From: Anaerolineae bacterium
GTDB lineage: Bacteria; Chloroflexota; Anaerolineae; Promineifilales; Promineifilaceae
Assembly (NCBI GenBank): GCA_019637635.1
Contig: JAHBVI010000013.1
Coordinates: forward strand, 1 to 64,000
Direction of reading: 5' to 3'
Length of the DNA stretch: 64,000 bases
In this document: in pieces, positions 59,745-64,000 of the stretch
How positions within the stretch are numbered: position 1 is the first letter of the stretch
How the letters are laid out: every line of letters starts with the position of its first letter
Position numbers and translations under genes: made by a program
Notes under the pieces: generated by a model
What the model saw: the letters and a program-made list of their open reading frames with translations, nothing else
Databases searched by the model: none
What the model was told of the DNA's origin: nothing

Positions 59745-59819
59745 TTGAGATTGAGAGATTGGGAGATTAAGAGATTGTCCAATCTCCCAATCTCCCAATC
59801 TCCTAATCTCCTAATCTCC
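59745..59819. repeat. GATTGGG/TCTCCCAA heptad-octad hairpin after tRNA-Arg
   Basis: GAGATTG units followed by CAATCTCC and TAATCTCC units, filling the gap between the tRNA and the epimerase gene. Could act in transcript ending. Confidence 0.9.
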
Positions 59820-59842
59820 GTTCTCTCCTAAGGCACCTATCT

Positions 59843-60841
59843 ATGATCCTCATCACCGGCGCGACAGGCTTTTTGGGTCACAATCTGGTACCACAACTGG
59901 TTGCCGCCGGTTATAAAGTGCGGGCTCTGGTGCGCCCCACCAGCGATTCCCGTTTCTTGCAAGAATTAGGCGCCGAGCTGGCCTTCACCGACGACATCAC
60001 CGACGGTTATGCGGCGCTGCAAGCGATGAAAGGGTGCCGCCAGGTCATTCATGCCGCCGGGTTGTTCCGCTTTTGGGGCGAGGCGCATCATTTCTGGCAG
60101 ACGAATGTGGGGGGGACAACGGCCGTACTCAATGCTGCCCTCGCCGAACAAGTAGAAAAATTCATCTACATATCCTCCATCGCCGTAGTGGGCCGCACAC
60201 CCACCCAGGCCATCATAGACGAAAACACCGCTTGCCGCCCACAAGAGCCATACCAGCTTTCCAAATTGGAAGCGGAAACGCGCGTGCTGGCCTATCACCA
60301 GGAAGGGCTGCCCGCCATTGTGCTGCGGCCAGGTGCATTTTATGGCCCCTGGGGGCGCTACGCCTTCAACCGCCTCTTTTTTGAAGAGCCTCTCAAAGGC
60401 TGGCGCATTAAAGTAGACGGCGGCCAGCACATCATCTTCCCTGTTTTTGTGCCCGATGTGGCCCAGGGCATTATGCTGGCGTTGGCCGAAGGGCGCGTAG
60501 GCGAGATTTACAACATCTGCGGCCGTTCCCTTACCCACAACGAAGCCAATGCTATTGTCAGCGACCTGGCCGGTATTCACCGCTGGCGCATCAACATGCC
60601 CACCTGGGTGGTGCTGGCGCTGGCGCGCAACTGGACGCGCCTCTCACAGGTGACGCGCAAAGAGCCGTTCTACCCCATCAACATGGCCCCTTACGTCTTT
60701 CAGGATTGGCCTGTCTCCATCGCCAAAGCAGAGCGCGAACTGGGTTTTGTGCCTACCCCCTTTGCCGAAGGCGCCTGCCAGACCATGAAATGGTACAAAG
60801 AACAGGGAATCTTGAAATTGCGCCGGTTCAAAGGTTCATAG
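59843..60841 (+). CDS. NAD-dependent epimerase/dehydratase (extended SDR)
   Basis: 332 residues. MILITGATGFLGHNLVPQLV has the GxxGxxG motif, and the catalytic Ser in FIYISSIAVVGR and YQLSK (YxxxK) are intact. The pattern resembles dihydroflavonol-reductase-like or hopanoid-associated sugar epimerases (HpnA-like), but the substrate is not certain. Context with glycan genes is loose. Confidence 0.88.
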   Translation: MILITGATGFLGHNLVPQLVAAGYKVRALVRPTSDSRFLQELGAELAFTDDITDGYAALQAMKGCRQVIHAAGLFRFWGEAHHFWQTNVGGTTAVLNAALAEQVEKFIYISSIAVVGRTPTQAIIDENTACRPQEPYQLSKLEAETRVLAYHQEGLPAIVLRPGAFYGPWGRYAFNRLFFEEPLKGWRIKVDGGQHIIFPVFVPDVAQGIMLALAEGRVGEIYNICGRSLTHNEANAIVSDLAGIHRWRINMPTWVVLALARNWTRLSQVTRKEPFYPINMAPYVFQDWPVSIAKAERELGFVPTPFAEGACQTMKWYKEQGILKLRRFKGS

Positions 60842-60848
60842 TTCGTTT

Positions 60849-60895
60849 GTAGTAGGCGATTTATCGCCGTAAGAAGGCGATAAATCGCCTACTAC
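60849..60895. repeat. TAGTAGGCGATTTATCGCC inverted repeat, perfect copy
   Basis: Two 20-bp arms, GTAGTAGGCGATTTATCGCC and its exact complement, with a 7-nt loop GTAAGAA. It lies between the epimerase stop and the nnr start. Related to 28371-28417. Confidence 0.93.
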
Positions 60896-60917
60896 GAACA
60901 GGCAGGGGAGAAACTAG

Positions 60918-62540
60918 GTGAAAGTTTTTACCGTCTCTGAAATGGTTGCTGCGGAAAAAGCGGCTGATGCGGCCGGCGTCTCCTATGCCCAGATGATGGA
61001 AAGCGCGGGGCGGGCGGTGGCGGAGGCGATTATGGCCCGCTACTCGGTGGCCGGGATGCGGGTGTTGGTGTTGGTGGGGCCGGGCAATAATGGCGGGGAT
61101 GGGCTGGTGTGCGGCCGTTATCTGGCACAGGCGGGGGCGGATGTGGCCTTTTACCTGAGCAAACCACGCAACCCGGCGACGGATGCAAATTACGCTCAGA
61201 TTCAGCAAATGGGGTTGTTTGCTGTGGAAGCCGGGTTTGACCAGCGATTCCGGGTTTTACGCACCCGCCTGTCGGTGTCTGACCTGGTGGTGGATGCGTT
61301 ATTGGGAACCGGTGTCACCCGCCCCATCGTTGGCGAACTGGCAAAACTGATGCGCCAGTGTGCTGCCGGAATCGAAGAACGCCGTACTGCTTTACTTGAG
61401 CAAACCCGGTCTCGTTTGGTGTCGCTTGATTTTAACACAGAGGCGCAGAGGCGCAGAGAGGGGAGTGGCTTGCCTGTTTTTGCCGTTGATTGCCCCAGCG
61501 GGTTGAATTGTGATACGGGGGCGTTGGATGCGCTGGCTGTGCCGGCCGACCTGACGGTGACGTTTGCCGGGCCGAAACGAGGGCACTTCATTTTCCCCGG
61601 TGCGGCGGCGTGTGGGGAATTGGTGGTGGCAGATATTGGCATACCAGCCGATTTGCCGGTGGTGCAGGCGGTGGATGTGGAAGTGGTTACGGCCGTTCTC
61701 GCCCACGCCCTCTTACCACCCCGCCCGAAAGACGGCCACAAGGGGTCCTTTGGCAAAGTGCTGATCGCCGCCGGTTGTGACCAGTATCGTGGCGCGCCCG
61801 TGCTGGCGGCAAAAGGAGCATTCCGCGCTGGGGCGGGGCTGGTGGCGCTGGCCACGCCGGATGTGGTGCGGCAAACGGCCGTCGTCGCCCTGCCCGAAGC
61901 CACCTATCCCCCCATCGCCGCCGAAAAGGTGTTGGCGGCAGAGACGGCCGTCCAATTGCTGCCTACACTGCCTCAGTACGATGCGTTGCTGGTGGGGCCG
62001 GGCTTGGGGCAAACGGCCGTTGACTTCCTGACCACCCTGCTCACCGCTCCCTCTTTGCCGCCGCTCGTTCTGGACGCCGACGGCCTGAACGGGCTGGCGC
62101 AGTTACCAGACTGGCCGCGCCTGCTGCCGCCAGACACCGTTCTCACCCCCCATCCGGCGGAAATGGCGCGGCTGATGGGCATTTCCCTGGCCGACCTGCT
62201 GGCGCGGGATCGTGTGGAGGTGGCGCAAGAACAGGCGCGGGCGTGGGGGCAGGTGGTGCTGCTGAAGGGGGCGTATACGGTGGTGGCTGCACCAGACGGC
62301 CGTGTCACCATTCTCCCTTTTGCCAACCCGGCGCTGGCCGTAGGCGGCAGCGGCGATGTGTTAAGCGGAGTTATCGTAGCGTTGTTGGGGCAGGGGGTAC
62401 GGCCGTATGCAGCGGCCATCTTGGGTGGTTATCTGCACGGCGCGGCGGCGGCGCTTTATCCCGGCGACACCGGCCTGCTGGCCGGGGAACTGGCTGACCT
62501 CATACCACAGGCGATAAGGTTGCTTAAAAGTAATCGGTAA
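60918..62540 (+). CDS. nnr: Bifunctional NAD(P)H-hydrate epimerase/dehydratase
   Basis: 540 residues. The N-terminal epimerase domain (NnrE) shows VGPGNNGGDGLVCGRYL and DCPSG. The C-terminal ADP-dependent dehydratase (NnrD) shows HKGSFGKVLIAAG, TPHPAEMARLMG and GGSGDVLSGVIVALLG. It repairs hydrated NADH/NADPH. Between VGELAKL and VFAVDCPSG an insertion of about 35 residues includes FNTEAQRRREG, the translation of a CACAGAGGCGCAGAG repeat. Start is GTG with GGGGAG upstream. Confidence 0.95.
   Translation: MKVFTVSEMVAAEKAADAAGVSYAQMMESAGRAVAEAIMARYSVAGMRVLVLVGPGNNGGDGLVCGRYLAQAGADVAFYLSKPRNPATDANYAQIQQMGLFAVEAGFDQRFRVLRTRLSVSDLVVDALLGTGVTRPIVGELAKLMRQCAAGIEERRTALLEQTRSRLVSLDFNTEAQRRREGSGLPVFAVDCPSGLNCDTGALDALAVPADLTVTFAGPKRGHFIFPGAAACGELVVADIGIPADLPVVQAVDVEVVTAVLAHALLPPRPKDGHKGSFGKVLIAAGCDQYRGAPVLAAKGAFRAGAGLVALATPDVVRQTAVVALPEATYPPIAAEKVLAAETAVQLLPTLPQYDALLVGPGLGQTAVDFLTTLLTAPSLPPLVLDADGLNGLAQLPDWPRLLPPDTVLTPHPAEMARLMGISLADLLARDRVEVAQEQARAWGQVVLLKGAYTVVAAPDGRVTILPFANPALAVGGSGDVLSGVIVALLGQGVRPYAAAILGGYLHGAAAALYPGDTGLLAGELADLIPQAIRLLKSNR
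61435..61463. repeat. CACAGAGGCGCAGAG repeat inside nnr
   Basis: ACACAGAGGCGCAGAGGCGC in frame, giving NTEAQRRREG in a loop of the epimerase domain. Confidence 0.8.
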
Positions 62541-62570
62541 GCGACGTTACCAGGCCGAATCAGCAGAGTA

Positions 62571-64000
62571 TCAATTTTCCACAAGCAAATCGGGGAGCCA
62601 CCATTTGAGTGTTTTCTTTTCGTGAGGAATTAGCTCTTCCACAGTTTCCTGCCAACGATCCTGGTAATGTTGTGCCAGGTCAACCTTATTTTGCATTCTT
62701 GCTGTGCAGATCAACCCCCAATAAGCGGCCACTATGTAAATTTTCTCCTGGGCTTTTTCTAGCACCTCATTCCATATTTGCGTAGCCGCCTGATATTGTT
62801 GTTGTGCCAGGTAAAGTTCACCCAAATAATGGAGTATTCGAAAATGTCTCCCTGTTAGCCCTTGTTGGCGGGCAATAGAGGAGGCCTCATTGAGGCATGA
62901 TGCTGCTTTAGCATAATCACCCAGAGTAAGAGACCTTTTACCCGTCTCGGCCAATAAAAAGAGGAGGGCACGCAGATAGCCTGTCTGGCGGGCAATGTCG
63001 GTTGCTTCCTGGAGGTACACATCTGCCTGGGCCAGGTCACCGGTTTTATAACATATGGTACTTTGTAACCCTAAAACACCAATTAAAGATGTTGTGTGAC
63101 CGTATATGCGGCCCAGTTTTTCCCCTTCTCGAAGGTAAACAACCGCTTCGTCATATTCCAGTTTGAGCGCGTGTACAGAAGCCAGACTATGCAGGATGTT
63201 AATGACTAGATGATAATCATGGCTTTGCCGGGCGCGCGCCAGGGCTTCCTGATACAGGAGTATAGCTTCCCCATAACGCCCTTCCTCATATAACAAACCA
63301 CCCAAATTATTACCGGAAACAATAATGGCTCTTGTGTAATTGATCTCGTTGGCAAGTTTCCAACCAGCTTCATGGTATTTTCTGGCTGTTTGAAGTTCGC
63401 CTTGCCAACCGAAAGTAGCAGCTAATCCATTAAGAATATCGCATCTGACTCTTTGAGTCTGTTCATCATGGTTGTTATCACTGTCTATGTGCGCTAACGC
63501 CTCTAAAAACAGGGTGTTGCTTTCCTGGAAATATCCCGTTTCCGCTTTTATTCTCCCCTTTTTTGCTAAAAGATCGGCTAATAGCAGTTTGCTGCCCAGG
63601 TTGGGGGCAATCTGTATCGCATGATCTATATCTTTGTCATGTTGGATAATATGTCCTTGGGAGAAAAGGAACCGGTGATAAACAGTGACACACCGTAAAA
63701 AGTGTTCATGGAGTTGACGCTCGCGAGTGATCGTTATTGTGGCCAGGATGTTACTGATGTCTGGTAATAGCACCTGGTATGTATAGGCCTCTAGTGATTC
63801 AACCAGATTGATATAGAAGGAAGCCATACGAATATACTGCATTTCCGAAGGCATGTTTTCTCTGGCATAGTCACGTAGTAGCGGATGAAGACGGTATCTG
63901 GTGGGGCGGGTCATTTGCACTAGAGAGAGCTGACCAAGTATATCGAGCCTGGCTCGGGCGTCTGGTTCAGATAATTCGGTAACATAGGCTACGACCGTGA
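62571..64000 (-). CDS. STAND-type TPR regulator, N-terminus outside the window
   Basis: The frame is open through the window edge; at least 475 C-terminal residues are seen. A winged-helix end (LDILGQLSLVQMTRPTRYRL followed by HPLLRDYA) precedes about ten TPR units (for example EEGRYGEAILLYQEALARAR), the layout of NB-ARC/MalT-like STAND ATPases. The missing N-terminal part should hold the nucleotide-binding domain. Lower GC than its neighbours and no ACGGCCGT, so possibly acquired. Confidence 0.82.
   Translation of the reverse strand, partial: TVVAYVTELSEPDARARLDILGQLSLVQMTRPTRYRLHPLLRDYARENMPSEMQYIRMASFYINLVESLEAYTYQVLLPDISNILATITITRERQLHEHFLRCVTVYHRFLFSQGHIIQHDKDIDHAIQIAPNLGSKLLLADLLAKKGRIKAETGYFQESNTLFLEALAHIDSDNNHDEQTQRVRCDILNGLAATFGWQGELQTARKYHEAGWKLANEINYTRAIIVSGNNLGGLLYEEGRYGEAILLYQEALARARQSHDYHLVINILHSLASVHALKLEYDEAVVYLREGEKLGRIYGHTTSLIGVLGLQSTICYKTGDLAQADVYLQEATDIARQTGYLRALLFLLAETGKRSLTLGDYAKAASCLNEASSIARQQGLTGRHFRILHYLGELYLAQQQYQAATQIWNEVLEKAQEKIYIVAAYWGLICTARMQNKVDLAQHYQDRWQETVEELIPHEKKTLKWWLPDLLVEN

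Overview
The window is high-GC bacterial chromosomal DNA with no phage, IS element, rRNA or CRISPR array. Gene content and style suggest a Chloroflexota lineage close to Anaerolineae or Ardenticatenia. The pointers are several GT39/ArnT-like membrane glycosyltransferases, a very large multi-GAF histidine kinase, LCP and HdeD-like proteins, secreted beta-helix proteins ending in a short LP motif, no outer-membrane genes, and an unusual repeat load. This placement is an inference; there is no marker-gene tree behind it.

Layout. 0-5 kb: a PadR-regulated membrane protein, a QueG-like ferredoxin, uvrA. 5-12.6 kb: an ECF sigma/membrane anti-sigma pair, a class V aminotransferase, two lipoproteins, a YeaQ-type protein, an orphan CpaF ATPase. 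12.7-15.6 kb: mtaB, then infC-rpmI-rplT with a recognisable promoter, an AUU start and an internal terminator. 15.7-26.5 kb: three head-to-tail GT39-like glycosyltransferases (the first frameshifted) and the histidine kinase. 26.5-36.6 kb: metabolic and small membrane genes (SWIM, alanine-glyoxylate-type aminotransferase, HdeD, SDR, GNAT, TrmA-like, CPBP, cupin, a fourth GT39, hpt). 36.6-37.9 kb: arsR-arsM. 38-56.2 kb: a cell-surface and glycan locus (two beta-helix proteins, a membrane glycosyltransferase, an Stf0 sulfotransferase, a methyltransferase, GT2, a GT2-GT4 fusion, two GT4, an ABC-2 permease, an LCP ligase). 56.2-64 kb: arfB, an AbrB/PIN toxin-antitoxin pair, a thioredoxin with an in-frame TGA, a phosphomutase-like enzyme, a flavin reductase, tRNA-Arg(TCT), an epimerase, nnr, and the C-terminal part of a STAND/TPR regulator.

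Three genome-wide signals overlay this. (1) The palindrome ACGGCCGT is hugely over-represented, like cyanobacterial HIP1, and also sits 8-9 nt upstream of several candidate -10 boxes. (2) Heptanucleotide tandem repeats (GATTGGA, GATTACC, TCACGCA families), often arranged as inverted pairs, lie between genes and also in frame inside genes, where they supply linkers, starts and stops. (3) Several families of dispersed inverted repeats are present.

The most exciting single locus is 57531-58022. It encodes a membrane-anchored thioredoxin-fold protein whose CxxC motif reads TGA-Leu-Ala-Cys, and a SECIS-like hairpin follows the TGA. It is therefore a candidate selenoprotein.
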